64,000 bases of DNA. Source: Oreohelix idahoensis. Taxonomy: Eukaryota > Mollusca > Gastropoda > Stylommatophora > Oreohelicidae. Where the stretch lies: NCBI GenBank assembly GCA_024509875.1, contig JAMPIV010012226.1, positions 1 to 64,000 on the forward strand. Reading direction: 5' to 3'. The notes beneath the pieces were generated by a model. The model saw only the letters and a list, made by a program, of their open reading frames with translations, made no database searches and had not been told where the DNA came from. Positions 11,585 to 23,227 of the stretch are shown one piece after another (positions within the stretch are counted from its first letter, which is position 1; each line of letters opens with the position of its first letter). The position numbers and the translations under genes are program-made.

Positions 11585-11693
11585 AGCGAACATAACAGTG
11601 ATAATGAATGATTTAAGATACGCCCTGTGTAACTCTCAGGAGTCTGTCAGGAAAACAAACAAACAAACATATAAAGTCTACTGCTACCTCAGG

Positions 11694-12090
11694 GTCTTGT
11701 AAGAGACGACTAAAATGAGGTTGTGCTTGAAACTTACAACCTCATCAGTGAGAGACGACTAAAATGAGGTTGTGCTTGAAACTTACAACCTCATCAGTAA
11801 GAGACGACTTAAATGAGGTTGTGCTTGAAACTTACAACCTCATCAGTAAGAGACGACTAAAATGAGGTTGTGCTTGAAACTTACAACCTCATCAGTAAGA
11901 GACGACTAAAATGAGATTGTGCTTGAAACTTACAACCTCATCAGTAAGAGACGACTAAAATGAGATTGTGCTTGAAACTTACAACCTCATCAGTAAGAGA
12001 CGACTAAAATGAGATTGTGCTTGAAACTTACAACTTCATCAGTAAGAGACGACTAAGATGAGGTTGTGCTTGAAACTTACAACCTCATCA
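11694..12090. repeat. 49-bp tandem repeat with internal hairpin, 8 copies
   Basis: Eight units spaced exactly 49 bp, each beginning agagacgact (11702, 11751 and so on to 12045). Every unit contains the inverted pair atgaggttgt ... acaacctcat around an 11-nt loop. Units differ by single substitutions such as gaggtt to gagatt. No spacers separate the units. Confidence 0.9.
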
Positions 12091-12215
12091 TATACAATAA
12101 ATTGGTGCAGAAACCACCACTACAAATGAACATAAACGTTTGGTGCAGGCTTCCAGCGAGGACACCAGCGGCAGTGGTCGCTCTATTCTCCATAGCTAGG
12201 TAAAAGGAAATGGTG
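12091..12215 (-). repeat. R1 dispersed repeat, partial copy (minus)
   Basis: Contains ggtgcagaaaccaccactac and, further right, gcaggcttccagcgagg...tctccatagctagg, the reverse complement of the R1 head seen at 42255 and 58400. It abuts the 49-bp array. Confidence 0.5.
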
Positions 12216-13795
12216 ATGGTGCGTGAACATCGCAGGCCACGCGTACGATCCAACTTATGTCTTGCCTCGGTTAAAATGCTGACCACTACAGAAAATTCAG
12301 CCACACAGAGATGCGTTCCAGCAAATCGAATTAGGAGCCTGAGAGCTGTGAGATATGGTTATTTATCACCTCTTAGCGCCCAAACAGGGCGCCATTTAGC
12401 TGAAAGCCTCCTTTTAGCGTGTTATCTACTCGCGCTTCAAGGGTCTTCACATTTGCAATGACATCTTCATCTCTCGCGACTCTTTCTTCCATGGAAAGAT
12501 TGTTTCATATTCATGCATTTGTTTCAAGATATGCCAGATGTGGGAGAAATCCCAGATAGACTCTTTCACGGAAAGTAAGTGTAGCACAGATAGACTGTTT
12601 TGTGGAAAATAAGTGTAGCATGTTTTAATCGGTGAATGAACATCTCTAGTAAGGCTATCAATTCTGCGATCATGAACACGTCGTCAATCTCAATTCTGAA
12701 TTGATAAAGCCAGAGCTATATATATCGCATGTTATATATATATATAGCGCATGTGGTGAGCCCGGCAAAATAGAAAACCGATCGTTAGAGGAGCGTGAAT
12801 TAGGAATGCTTTTATCCGTAATTTTCAACGTCTGTTCACACAGCTGTCGACATACTACAAATAATTCGTAAGAAATATAACCCCCAAAAATATTCAAAAC
12901 TTTTTTTTTAAAAAGAAAATTAACATTCTGTACAATGTAATGTATTCATAACTAAAGAATGACAGAGATGTAATTTGAAATATGTACATTTCCATTTTTA
13001 AAATAAGTAAGAATGAATGAAAATTGAACATTTTAGCTTTGAAAGTAATTACGAGTTTACTAGATTAGTAAGCCGTCTGCTGCTGCTTGTTTTCAATCAT
13101 GCATGAGAAAATGTTAATTAAAACGTGTGTCGTAGACGTTGTCGGTAATCTATTTTGTACATTAACATAAGTTCTGTGTTTTGTCGAGTGTTTATGATGA
13201 TTCCCCTTCTAAAGTATTTGCCATGTCTCACACTCTCAGAAGTCGCGTCGTGCACCCCACCAGGGGGTTGATCTATCCCTCGCTAAGAAGCATTGCTCTA
13301 CATGAGAGAGAAGTACACTTAATGGATTGCATCTTCACACAGAAGTTACACAATTATTGAGTTAATGTACCTTATATCTCGAAAGTAATTAATAAATTTA
13401 ACAACAAGAAAAATGCCCTGATCTGATGAAGGTATTCATAAACAAAGCATAGCAATGAAGTATGCCGAATGCGACACGAGAGCCAATTTCCTTCACGAAT
13501 GCCTGAGACCAAAGTTTAATACCCAGTATTGACAGTTCACCAACGTGGAACTGACGACATGAGCAAGACAAGTACCATTTGAGCAAGAGATAAGCAGAAG
13601 ACGTTGGCGATGGATTGGACTCCCAGAGGAAACCACATGAAAGCATGAAACCCCATTACTAATTATCTCCCCCTGTAATGATCAATGACACAATCCTACC
13701 AGTCTTTTTGTGAAAATACGGAAAACACGCTCATTGCTCTCGTTAGAAGAGCAGGTGAGCCCTTCAATTCTTGTCGTGGTGTATGGAACATGTGG
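12216..13795. other. Unassigned intronic sequence
   Basis: Small (TA)n at about 12718-12746. Otherwise no gene or repeat is recognised. Confidence 0.4.
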
Positions 13796-13800
13796 AATAC

Positions 13801-14897
13801 TGTCGTAGATTTTCGATAGGAGAATTAAGACTAGGTTTGGTCCCTTCTGAATAGGTTTGAATAGGTGATAGACTCAGTGAGAGTTAGTGAAAGGTAATAG
13901 AATTTCCACACACGTGAGATGATAGATTTTGATATAGTGGCTGTCTCTGAAAGCGAAAAGAATTCTTCTCTCTCTCACCTATCTTCTACAACAGTTGTTA
14001 CAGCGTCAGACAGACTACACCAATATACATATTACGTATATTTCTATCACTCACAGGCACGCACATACACGTGACGACAGGTAAACACACAGACGTGGGA
14101 AAACTATAACAATGATATATATATATTATCGAGAACGAGCTGACCAAACACTATTATTAAGTTCAAGAGCGATTTTAATATCAGAAAAAAATCGGCTCAC
14201 AACATCAAAGAAAGTACATCAAGGAGAATACATATACACATAGTCATAAAAAATCAAGGAAATGTTGCAAGGATGATAGCCCCGTTATAGTGTTAACTCT
14301 AGGTTTAGCCCGGCCCCGTTAAGAGAACAGATGATGGCGCCCGAGTCACAGATACATAGGGTTTTGAGTCTAAGAGTTTTCTTTGTTTTATCTCGTAATT
14401 ATATGCACAGAGTTTGAAAAAAAAATCTGATTTAACCTAAGACAAAAACACAAGAACTCTAGCCTTAGCAACAAATTATGCAGATTGAAAAAAAATAGGA
14501 CAGCAACAGGGTGTCAAAGATATAATAGTGAAAATATCACTCAAACCAGCGTACACTCATTCATTCCGCCATGGCCTCTCATACATGTACTCACGACTTT
14601 GCTCGCTGCCTCTTGGAACACACTGATTTTAGATCTTCACACAGACTAAAAAAAAATGCAGTCTTCTGCCAAGAAGTCCCCAGTTCCAAAAGACGTATTT
14701 AACTTGGAGTCTCCGGGAACGACTACTTGGGTGTGCAAATTTGTTCAAATGTCTGATTAAGTCACCTAAAATTATTCCAGGCGCGGGAGTTAGCAGAGCA
14801 CAGTGTCAATAGCGTAGGTTTCTAGAAATGATGAATGTCAGGTCGGTGCCTTCCCTCAGTATAGGATTCACTTCAGTCACACCACAGATTTGTCCAC

Positions 14898-14943
<46 letters not shown>

Positions 14944-16432
14944 GGGAAATGTTAGTTAATACTTGAAGTATTTCGCGCCACCAGGCAGAAAGATTACGTA
15001 GAGTTTTCTAGAAGAAATTAAGATCTGGCTCCAAGGTCCAGTATTTATCATTACAGTCTTTGAAAACCCGTTATTGGGAGATAGTATTTCTGGCTAACTC
15101 GGGTTGCATATACACTGTTAGACCAGTGGTACTTAAGAAACCCACGTGGTTCAAAATAAGGACTGTCTATTTCTTCACAAGTATGGAAACTACTACTACT
15201 AGGTGCTGGTAAAGTTAGGGTCACCCCAAAACTTTCACTGTGTGGAGGAAAAATAACACATATAATATAATAAACAGAATATGTACTGGTTATAACTTAC
15301 ATTTAAACTTGCAAGCAGAGAGCTTTGCTTATCATTTAAACTTCCCGTGACGTAAGTTATATTTAAAAATCAGCAATCCTCATGAATTAGGAACACGTGC
15401 GTATTCCGTCACCATTCATGAGGCTCGATTCTAGAGTTTATACGTTAGTTTAGAAAAATACACTCGACTGAGTATTAGCAGTTAAATTAAATTCATAAAT
15501 AGCTACAATTTCCGTTATAAGCTAGAAATTTTAATTTTTATTCTGCTTTCCACTGAATGCTTCCCTAGAAAATATAATAGCCTACCACTTTATTTCTCTT
15601 CTGCGCTAAAGAAATAGATTAAAATGAATTAAGCGATTAAACACTTTAACACTCACAAAATCTATATATCTATCATATTAATTACCTCAACCACAGAATT
15701 ACAGGTAGTCGCACAACTTAAGAATAAAAATGCTGAAAATATTTCTGGAAGTCTAGAAGTTCGACAAATTGCCGAAACAAACTGAGATCTTCGCTAACAG
15801 CTATTCTGTTTACGAGCAACCTATCTACTGTGAGTCTATGAGCGAGAATGAAATTAAAGTTTCAAACTTGGCCAATATCTTTAAAATCGGACACAGGATC
15901 CTAATCTTATTTCGCCAAGCGAAATAGTCTCCCCTGTCCGTATAACACCTTCGTCCGCTTATCGCGTGACGTAACAGCCATCAGTGGCCGAGGGCTTGCA
16001 TGAGTTGCAAATCTCAGACCACCGTCTGCAGTGCGGAGTGGATTTTCACGCTAAGCCGGGTTTTTCCTGACGAAAAACCTCATGCGTTTACTGAAAATGC
16101 AGACTCTCTGTCTACTTTCCATGTCCCTCGGGTGAATTTTCACGCCCCAGGCCAGAGACCCTCAGACGAATGTCTAGCGAATGCTGTAAATTCACGCCTA
16201 TCGTCCGACCAGCGCGACTGACATGTACGCAATACCACCCAGGTGCGATTCTCAGTTTTAGAGAAAGGAAAACAGGTAAAGTTTGCGAATTATATGAAAA
16301 TAATATTCGCAAAACGAATGGATGAAAAATATACAGGAAAAAAGGAAATACAGAGATAATAAAAGAGAGAATTCGGGTGAAAGAATAGGAAGAAGATGTA
16401 GGAAATTAAATGAATATAAACCCTACGTGACA
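13801..16432 (-). repeat. LTR 1 (3' LTR of internal copy 1)
   Basis: Begins TGTCGTAG and ends CTACGTGACA, so the termini are TGTC...GACA. Length 2632 bp, unusually long. It contains a (TA)n at about 14908-14940 whose length differs among the three LTRs. Short open frames inside (for example 16000-16221 plus, 16112-16312 minus) have no recognisable motif and are not called. A TTCACGC motif recurs three times at 16045-16197. Confidence 0.92.
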
Positions 16433-16452
16433 GAGCCTCCCCCCTTTAAGAT
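16433..16452 (-). promoter_or_regulatory. Polypurine tract, copy 1
   Basis: On the minus strand, cttaaaggggggaggctc directly precedes the 3' LTR. This is the position and composition of the primer for plus-strand DNA synthesis in LTR elements. The same tract is at 23101-23120 in copy 2. Confidence 0.8.
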
Positions 16453-16559
16453 ATGGAAGCACTCCATGTCTACGTTATGGAGTTTAATTTCCTATAACCG
16501 TAGCTTCGGGGTGTCTGTCTTCTTCCCTCTCCTCTTCCCCCTCCATCTCTGTCCAATTC

Positions 16560-16946
16560 CTACTCAAGTCCACTCCTCAAAGTTTCCTTCCCCTGGAATG
16601 TCTCATATGCGCGCTTGAAAGAGCGTCGCCGCTTCTGACATTTTTGAAAGATTTCCTGTGATAGCAGTGGAATATCCCTGCCACTATCGTCATCTTCGTC
16701 AGTTTTGGCGATCGTCAGGAGATGGTCGGAGGTTGGCACTGGTTTTTCCAAGTATCTCTTTAAGAGATTTAAATGGAAAACCTTCTCCTTTCCTTCAATA
16801 GAGATCTGGTAGTTAGCCTTAGAAATCTTTTTCAGGACGGTAAACGGCCCTTGCCATCCGATCTTCAGTTGGTTGTTCTCGGTAGGGAGCAACACCAAAA
16901 CTTTCTCTCCTGCTTCCAGTTCTCTCTCTTCCGCGACTTTCCTGTA
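16560..16946 (-). CDS. Integrase C-terminal module beyond an in-frame TGA, copy 1
   Basis: This is the same reading frame as the 895-codon polyprotein, separated from it only by a TGA at 16947-16949. It contains a basic helix, then GWQGPFTVLKKISKANYQI and GKEKVFHLNLLKRY, the GPF/Y-type module that closes Ty3-family integrases. It ends after an acidic and then basic tail, with a stop near 16560. Identical sequence follows the TGA in copy 2. Whether this part is made by readthrough or is simply cut off cannot be told from sequence. Confidence 0.75.
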   Translation of the reverse strand, partial: YRKVAEERELEAGEKVLVLLPTENNQLKIGWQGPFTVLKKISKANYQISIEGKEKVFHLNLLKRYLEKPVPTSDHLLTIAKTDEDDDSGRDIPLLSQEIFQKCQKRRRSFKRAYETFQGKETLRSGLE

Positions 16947-19634
16947 TCAGTTAGCGTGCTTGGTGCGTGCTCGCTTAAAGTTAGTCGTTGCTAGGTCCCA
17001 CCCTAGTTTCAACCGTTCCTTTAAAACCGACACATATTTACTGGCTGAGACAACTGTCTCATCAGCCTTCTCGTCTGTCAGAGACTGAAGTAAGGCTTCA
17101 AGCGGGCCCTTAATGGGTCTGCCGAATAAGAGTGTAGCTGGCGGAAATCCTGTGGAAGTATGAGGAGATTCTCTGTAGCCAAATAATGCTGCAGGAATAC
17201 AGAGATCCCAATCTTCAGGTTTCACTTGTGCCAGCTTACTTAGCATCATGGTGAGGTTTCCATTAGCACGTTCCACGAGCCCATTTCCGGCCGGAGTATA
17301 TGGCTTAGTGTGGATGTGCTGGGTCCTCAAGATCTTAACGATCTCATCCATCAACAGGTTTCGGTATGGAGATCCATTATCCGTCAACACTTGCTGAGGG
17401 AATCCCAACCGAGTGAAAATCTGCACGAGGGCTTCTGCGACATGCTTGGCGTCTGCGCATGTTAGCGGGATAGCTTCTGCCCATAAAGTGCATGTATCGA
17501 CTAAGGTCAGGATGAACCTGTTCCTTCTTTTAGTCCTTTCGAAAGGCCCTAAAATGTCGATCACAACCCGTTCGAATGGTGTTCCCATTATTGGAATTTC
17601 ACCCATGTGGACTGGGGGTGCCCGTTGCTTGGGTGGTACACGTTGGCACTGGGCACAGGATTTGACGTACCTGATAATATCAGTATTCACTCCTGGCCAC
17701 CAATAATGAGTGGTTATACGTTGGTTTGTGGCGTTCTGTCCCATATGTCCGCTAAAGGGAAGAGAGTGCCCCATTTCTAGGATTTGGCTTCTGTACTGTT
17801 TCGGTACTAGGAGCTGGTTGTAACCTTGGTCAGGCTTGCCCGTTCTCCGATAAAGTACGCCATCCTTAGAAAAAATGTCCCCGTGCTGTTTGGGTTCCTT
17901 AGCCATGGGCAGTTTCCTAAAGCAGGGTGCCAAAGTAGGGTCCTTGTATTGCGCTTCTTTAAGTTCCATAGGTAGCAAATTAGGCGCAGGCTCCCGTTCC
18001 TTCTTGGTTTGCCCTCTTGTAGTTACTGCTGCCACAATCGGCTCTTCCAGTTTCCCAATACACACGTATCTCCCGCCGAGTATGACTGGGTAGATGGGAT
18101 CATCCATAACAGCCGCTTTGATCATACCTCTGACGAAATCAGAGTGGATCTCCACCAATGCGATGGGAAGCGCTGTAGGTGCATCACTCTTACGAACTCC
18201 ACAAAGTTGGACGGTCTCTGCTGTCTCTTGACCGGGTTTGACCAGGTTTCTGGCAACAATGCAATCATAAGAAAGCCCCGTGTCAAATAAGCAAGAAGTT
18301 TGAGAACCGTTCAAAATAACAGAACCTCGCGTTGAGGGTGTATCCCCAACAGGTTGGGAATCACTGTCAATAATTCCGCCTTGCGAGACTGTCAATAAGC
18401 ATCCGATGCGTTTAGGCTCGGTGTGCTCGGTCTGATCATATGTCCCGTGCTCAGGGGTTCTCCCTTTGCCACCTTGTCCTTTCTGGCTACGCTGCCATGT
18501 AGGGCGGTCGGGTTGATCAGACTGTTTGGGGTGGTTGGGGTACTTGTTCTTGTAGAACTTGGATTTTTCAGGAGGGGGGTTTTGAGGTCCAGTTTCTCTG
18601 TGGTTGTTTTGGTTAGAAGCCTGAGAAGATTGCTCTAGGTTATGTTTTCGAAAATGCTCCTCTGTCGGTTTCCGCTTTGTGGCCGGTAGTTCAGCCAGCG
18701 CATTGTGATAACGCTCAGACTTTTCCAAAATGTCTTCAAGTTTTTCTGCCCCCTGCTCAGCGAGAAATCTCCGGGTATCCGCAGACAATGTGTTCTTTAT
18801 TTGTTCTGTTAAAACAAATTCCTCAAGACCTTCATAGGTAGAGGGGAGCTGCGAGAGCTCAAGGCACTTTGTCAAATATCCCTTTAGACGAGATGAGAAC
18901 TGGTGAAAAGTTTCAGAATTCTCTTTCCGGCTGTTGCGAAACAGTTGCAAAAACTTGCGAGCGTTCATTTCAAAGCGCTCCAGTAACGCTTTCTTCAACA
19001 CATCGTAGTCGTCTTGTTGGCTACTTTCCAGCTTAGAATAAACATCATAAGCAGAACCTTTTAGGGCCTGGGAAAGTTTCATATTCCAGCGCGACCTCTC
19101 TAACCCGTACAGAGTTGCAATTTTCTCAAATTTTTCTAACCATGTGTCAATCTTCTCATTTGGACAAGGGAAAGACTCAAGAGTGAAAGACATAGCGTTG
19201 AGATGAAGAGATTGAGTGTTAGAAGGATCAGTTAAGGAAGAATGCGGAGAAGACTCTCCATTGCTGGAGGTAGAGGCAGCACCACGACTTTGGAATTCTA
19301 GAGTTTTGAGAGCTAACTCATGCTGTCTCTCTTCTCTCTCCTTCTCATGCTGTCTCTCTTCTCTCTCCTTCTCATGCTGTCTCTCCTTCTCTCTTTCCTC
19401 GTGCTGTCTCTCCTTCTCTCTTTCGTTCGCCCTGCGGATTTCCATTTCCTCCTCAATCTTCTTCTGCTGTAATAGCCGGTCTTCTGCTTCTTTCTTCCTA
19501 GCTTCTTCTTCTTTCCTCTCCGCCTCGTGTCTCTCAAGTTCGTCTCTGACAAAAGCTTTCGCTTCTTTGCCTTCCAGTCCCTCCTCTCTCGCTTCGTCCC
19601 TGAGAAGTTGTCTAAGCTTTGCCCTCTCGGCCAT
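16947..19634 (-). CDS. gag-protease-integrase polyprotein, copy 1 (no reverse transcriptase)
   Basis: 895 codons. Residues 1-115 are a charged Arg/Glu coiled-coil-like leader with repeats such as REKERQHE. About 150-320 is a retrotransposon gag domain (WLEKFEKIATLYGLE, then FHQFSSRLKGYL). About 440-540 is an aspartic protease-like stretch with LFDTG, followed by a VTTRGQ linker. About 590-680 is the HHCC zinc-binding domain (HSLPFSGHM ... CAQC). About 700-860 is the integrase core with all acidic residues (VIDILGPF, LTDNGSPY and GLVERANG, spaced as D35E). No CCHC knuckle, reverse transcriptase or RNase H is encoded anywhere in the internal region. The domain order resembles the element at 49501-54419 with its RT-RH part removed. 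Movement would need a helper. Confidence 0.9.
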   Translation of the reverse strand: MAERAKLRQLLRDEAREEGLEGKEAKAFVRDELERHEAERKEEEARKKEAEDRLLQQKKIEEEMEIRRANEREKERQHEEREKERQHEKEREERQHEKEREERQHELALKTLEFQSRGAASTSSNGESSPHSSLTDPSNTQSLHLNAMSFTLESFPCPNEKIDTWLEKFEKIATLYGLERSRWNMKLSQALKGSAYDVYSKLESSQQDDYDVLKKALLERFEMNARKFLQLFRNSRKENSETFHQFSSRLKGYLTKCLELSQLPSTYEGLEEFVLTEQIKNTLSADTRRFLAEQGAEKLEDILEKSERYHNALAELPATKRKPTEEHFRKHNLEQSSQASNQNNHRETGPQNPPPEKSKFYKNKYPNHPKQSDQPDRPTWQRSQKGQGGKGRTPEHGTYDQTEHTEPKRIGCLLTVSQGGIIDSDSQPVGDTPSTRGSVILNGSQTSCLFDTGLSYDCIVARNLVKPGQETAETVQLCGVRKSDAPTALPIALVEIHSDFVRGMIKAAVMDDPIYPVILGGRYVCIGKLEEPIVAAVTTRGQTKKEREPAPNLLPMELKEAQYKDPTLAPCFRKLPMAKEPKQHGDIFSKDGVLYRRTGKPDQGYNQLLVPKQYRSQILEMGHSLPFSGHMGQNATNQRITTHYWWPGVNTDIIRYVKSCAQCQRVPPKQRAPPVHMGEIPIMGTPFERVVIDILGPFERTKRRNRFILTLVDTCTLWAEAIPLTCADAKHVAEALVQIFTRLGFPQQVLTDNGSPYRNLLMDEIVKILRTQHIHTKPYTPAGNGLVERANGNLTMMLSKLAQVKPEDWDLCIPAALFGYRESPHTSTGFPPATLLFGRPIKGPLEALLQSLTDEKADETVVSASKYVSVLKERLKLGWDLATTNFKRARTKHAN

Positions 19635-20440
19635 ATTATGTCAGTGACTGAGACTGTTGGAGAAAGAAAATAGGAAAAAGAATAACCTGGTTCCTACCAC
19701 TTACGAGAAAAAATTTACCAAAAAAAATCAAAAGATGATATATTTAACCCTGGGATACCTCCTCCAAAATAAAATCTAACTATCGCTGCTATTATCGGCA
19801 ATAAAGCACTCAATGCAAAACACGACTACGCCAAATAAATGGTAGTTAAGATTACAACTGAAAAATAAGTTGCTACAGTGGAAAAGCAAAAGAATATTGC
19901 AAAAATTAAAGAGAAAAATAATCCCTTAATTTTTAAAAATCCACTATAAGTTCGCCCCTGAAGTCAGATCGGGTAAGGGAGGGAATTAATCTGGACAAAA
20001 AGTCCGAAACACACTCCTTAACTTAGTTCAAACTCCGTTCTGCCTCAGTACCCAGTGAATGTTATACACTCACCACTTTACCAGCATTTAGTATTACAAT
20101 CAGCAGTTAACATATATCGCGACAAAATCAACCTGTAACCAAAATGTATATTATTCAAAGATGCTGTGGAAAAAAAAACTTATTAGTTTGTGTGGTCAGC
20201 ACGCCCGTAAACAGATCGCTAGTCTAGGGGGTAATATTTTTTTTTAAAGATACACAGTCACAAGACATCACACTCTTATTCTATATCAGAATACAGAATC
20301 TTAAGTTCAAAGTCCAGATAGACGAGTCCACATTATCGTACTCGTCTTCCTATTCTAAGTTCAAAAATCCTACGGACGAGAACCCATTTGTCGTATCGCC
20401 TTAGGATTTTGGGTTCAATTCCCGGTAACGAGCGACCATT
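19635..20440 (-). other. 5' leader of internal copy 1 with primer-binding-site region
   Basis: About 800 nt of non-coding sequence between the 5' LTR (LTR 2) and the gag start. Two nt inside the LTR edge, the minus strand reads TGGTCGCTCGTTACCGGG (20438 down to 20421), a typical primer binding site. The following bases extend the resemblance to a tRNA T-arm (ttgaaccc on the minus strand). Two further diverged copies of this unit lie at about 20345-20395 and 20290-20345. The priming tRNA was not identified. Confidence 0.7.
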
Positions 20441-21534
20441 TGTCGTAGATTTTCGATAGGAGAATTAAGACTAGGTTTGGTCCCTTCTGAATAGGTTTGA
20501 ATAGGTGATAGACTCAGTGAGAGTTAGTGAAAGGTAATAGAATTTCCACACACGTGAGATGATAGATTTTGATATAGTGGTTGTCTCTGAAAGCGAAAAG
20601 AATTCTTCTCTCTCTCACCTATCTTCTACAACAGTTGTTACAGCGTCAGACAGACTTCTCCAATATACATATTACGTATATTTCTATCACTCACAGGCAC
20701 GCACATACACGTGACGACAGGTAAACACACAGACGTGGGAAAACTATAACAATGATATATATATTATCGAGAACGAGCTGACCAAACACTATTATTAAGT
20801 TCAAGAGCGATTTTAATATCAGAAAAAAATCGGCTCACAACATCAAAGAAAGTACATCAAGGAGAATACATATACACATAGTCATAAAAAATCAAGGAAA
20901 TGTTGCAAGGATGATAGCCCCGTTATAGTGTTAACTCTAGGTTTAGCCCGGCCCCGTTAAGAGAACAGATGATGGCGCCCGAGTCACAGATACATAGGGT
21001 TTGAGTCTAAGAGTTTTCTTTGTTTTATCTCGTAATTATATGCACAGAGTTTGAAAAAAAAATCTGATTTAACCTAAGACAAAAACACAAGAACTCTAGC
21101 CTTAGCAACAAATTATGCAGATTGAAAAAAAAAATAGGACAGCAACAGGGTGTCAAAGATATAATAGTGAAAATATCACTCAAACCAGCGTACACTCATT
21201 CATTCCGCCATGGCCTCTCATACATGTACTCACGACTTTGCTCGCTGCCTCTTGGAACACACTGATTTTAGATCTTCACACAGACTAAAAAAAAATGCAG
21301 TTTTCCGCCAAGAAGTCCCCAGTTCCAAAAGACGTATTTAACTTGGAGTCTCCGGGAACGACTACTTGGGTGTGCAAATTTGTTCAAATGTCTGATTAAG
21401 TCACCTAAAATTATTCCAGGCGCGGGAGTTAGCAGAGCACAGTGTCAATAGCGTAGGTTTCTAGAAATGATGAATGTCAGGTCGGTGCCTTCCCTCAGTA
21501 TAGGATTCACTTTAGTCACACCACAGATTTGTCC

Positions 21535-21614
<80 letters not shown>

Positions 21615-23100
21615 GGGAAATGTTAGTTAATACTTGAAGTATTTCGCGCCACCAGGCAGAAAGATTACGTAGAGTTTTCTAGAAGAAATTAAGATCTGGC
21701 TCCAAGGTCCAGTATTTATCATTACAGTCTTTGAAAACCCGTTATTGGGATATAGTATTTCTGGCTAACTCGGGTTGCATATGCACTGTTAGACCAGTGG
21801 TACTTAAGAAACCCACGTGGTTCAAAATAAGGACTGTCTATTTCTTCACAAGTATGGAAACTACTACTAGGTGCTGGTAAAGTTAGGGTCACCCCAAAAC
21901 TTTCACTGTGTGGAGGAAAAATAACACATATAATATAATAAACAGAATATGTACTGGTTATAACTTACATTTAAACTTGCAAGCAGAGAGCTTTGCTTAT
22001 CATTTAAACTTCCCGTGACGTAAGTTATATTTAAAAATCAGCAATCCTCATGAATTAGGAACACGTGCGTATTCCGTCACCATTCATGAGGCTCGATTCT
22101 AGAGTTTATACGTTAGTTTAGAAAAATACACTCGACTGAGTATTAGCAGTTAAATTAAATTCATAAATAGCTACAATTGCCGTTATAAGCTAGAAATTTT
22201 AATTTTTATTCTGCTTTCCACTGAATGCTTCCCTAGAAAATATAATAGCCTACCACTTTATTTCTCTTCTGCGCTAAAGAAATAGATTAAAATGAATTAA
22301 GCGATTAAACACTTTAACACTCACAAAATCTATATATCTATCATATTAATTACCTCAACCACAGAATTACAGGTAGTCGCACAACTTAAGAATAAAAATG
22401 CTGAAAATATTTCTGGAAGTCTAGAAGTTCGACAAATTGCCGAAACAAACTGAGATCTTCGCTAACAGCTATTCTGTTTACGAGCAACCTATCTACTGTG
22501 AGTCTATGAGCGAGAATGAAATTAAAGTTTCAAACTTGGCCAATATCTTTAAAATCGGACACAGGATCCTAATCTTATTTCGCCAAGCGAAATAGTCTCC
22601 CCTGTCCGTATAACACCTTCGTCCGCTTATCGCGTGACGTAACAGCCATCAGTGGCCGAGGGCTTGCATGAGTTGCAAATCTCAGACCACCGTCTGCAGT
22701 GCGGAGTGGATTTTCACGCTAAGCCGGGTTTTTCCTGACGAAAAACCTCATGCGTTTACTGAAAATGCAGACTCTCTGTCTACTTTCCATGTCCCTCGGG
22801 TGAATTTTCACGCCCCAGGCCAGAGACCCTCAGACGAATGTCTAGCGAATGCTGTAAATTCACGCCTATCGTCCGACCAGCGCGACTGACATGTACGCAA
22901 TACCACCCAGGTGCGATTCTCAGTTTTAGAGAAAGGAAAACAGGTAAAGTTTGCGAATTATATGAAAATAATATTCGCAAAACGAATGGATGAAAAATAT
23001 ACAGGAAAAAAGGAAATACAGAGATAATAAAAGAGAGAATTCGGGTGAAAGAATAGGAAGAAGATGTAGGAAATTAAATGAATATAAACCCTACGTGACA
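20441..23100 (-). repeat. LTR 2 (shared middle LTR)
   Basis: 2660 bp with the same TGTC...GACA ends as LTR 1. It serves as 5' LTR for copy 1 and 3' LTR for copy 2. It differs from LTR 1 at few sites (for example ggttgtc for ggctgtc near 20579) and carries a longer (TA)n, about 21539-21611. Confidence 0.92.
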
Positions 23101-23120
23101 GAGCCTCCCCCCTTTAAGAT
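23101..23120 (-). promoter_or_regulatory. Polypurine tract, copy 2
   Basis: Same tract as in copy 1, directly 5' of LTR 2 in element orientation. Confidence 0.78.
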
Positions 23121-23227
23121 ATGGAAGCACTCCATGTCTACGTTATGGAGTTTAATTTCCTATAACCGTAGCTTCGGGGTGTCTGTCTTCTTCCCTCTCC
23201 TCTTCCCCCTCCATCTCTGTCCAATTC

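Noticed and set aside
11694..12090. CRISPR-like array (regular repeats with hairpins)
   Set aside because: The 49-bp units are contiguous with no spacers, and the DNA is clearly eukaryotic.
16000..16312. Small frames repeated in all three LTRs as accessory genes
   Set aside because: They repeat only because the LTRs repeat. No motif and no coding signature, and the LTR is too recent for conservation to be informative.
19216..19647. Ser/Leu/Cys-rich plus frame opposite gag
   Set aside because: Shadow of the Arg/Glu-rich gag leader on the minus strand.
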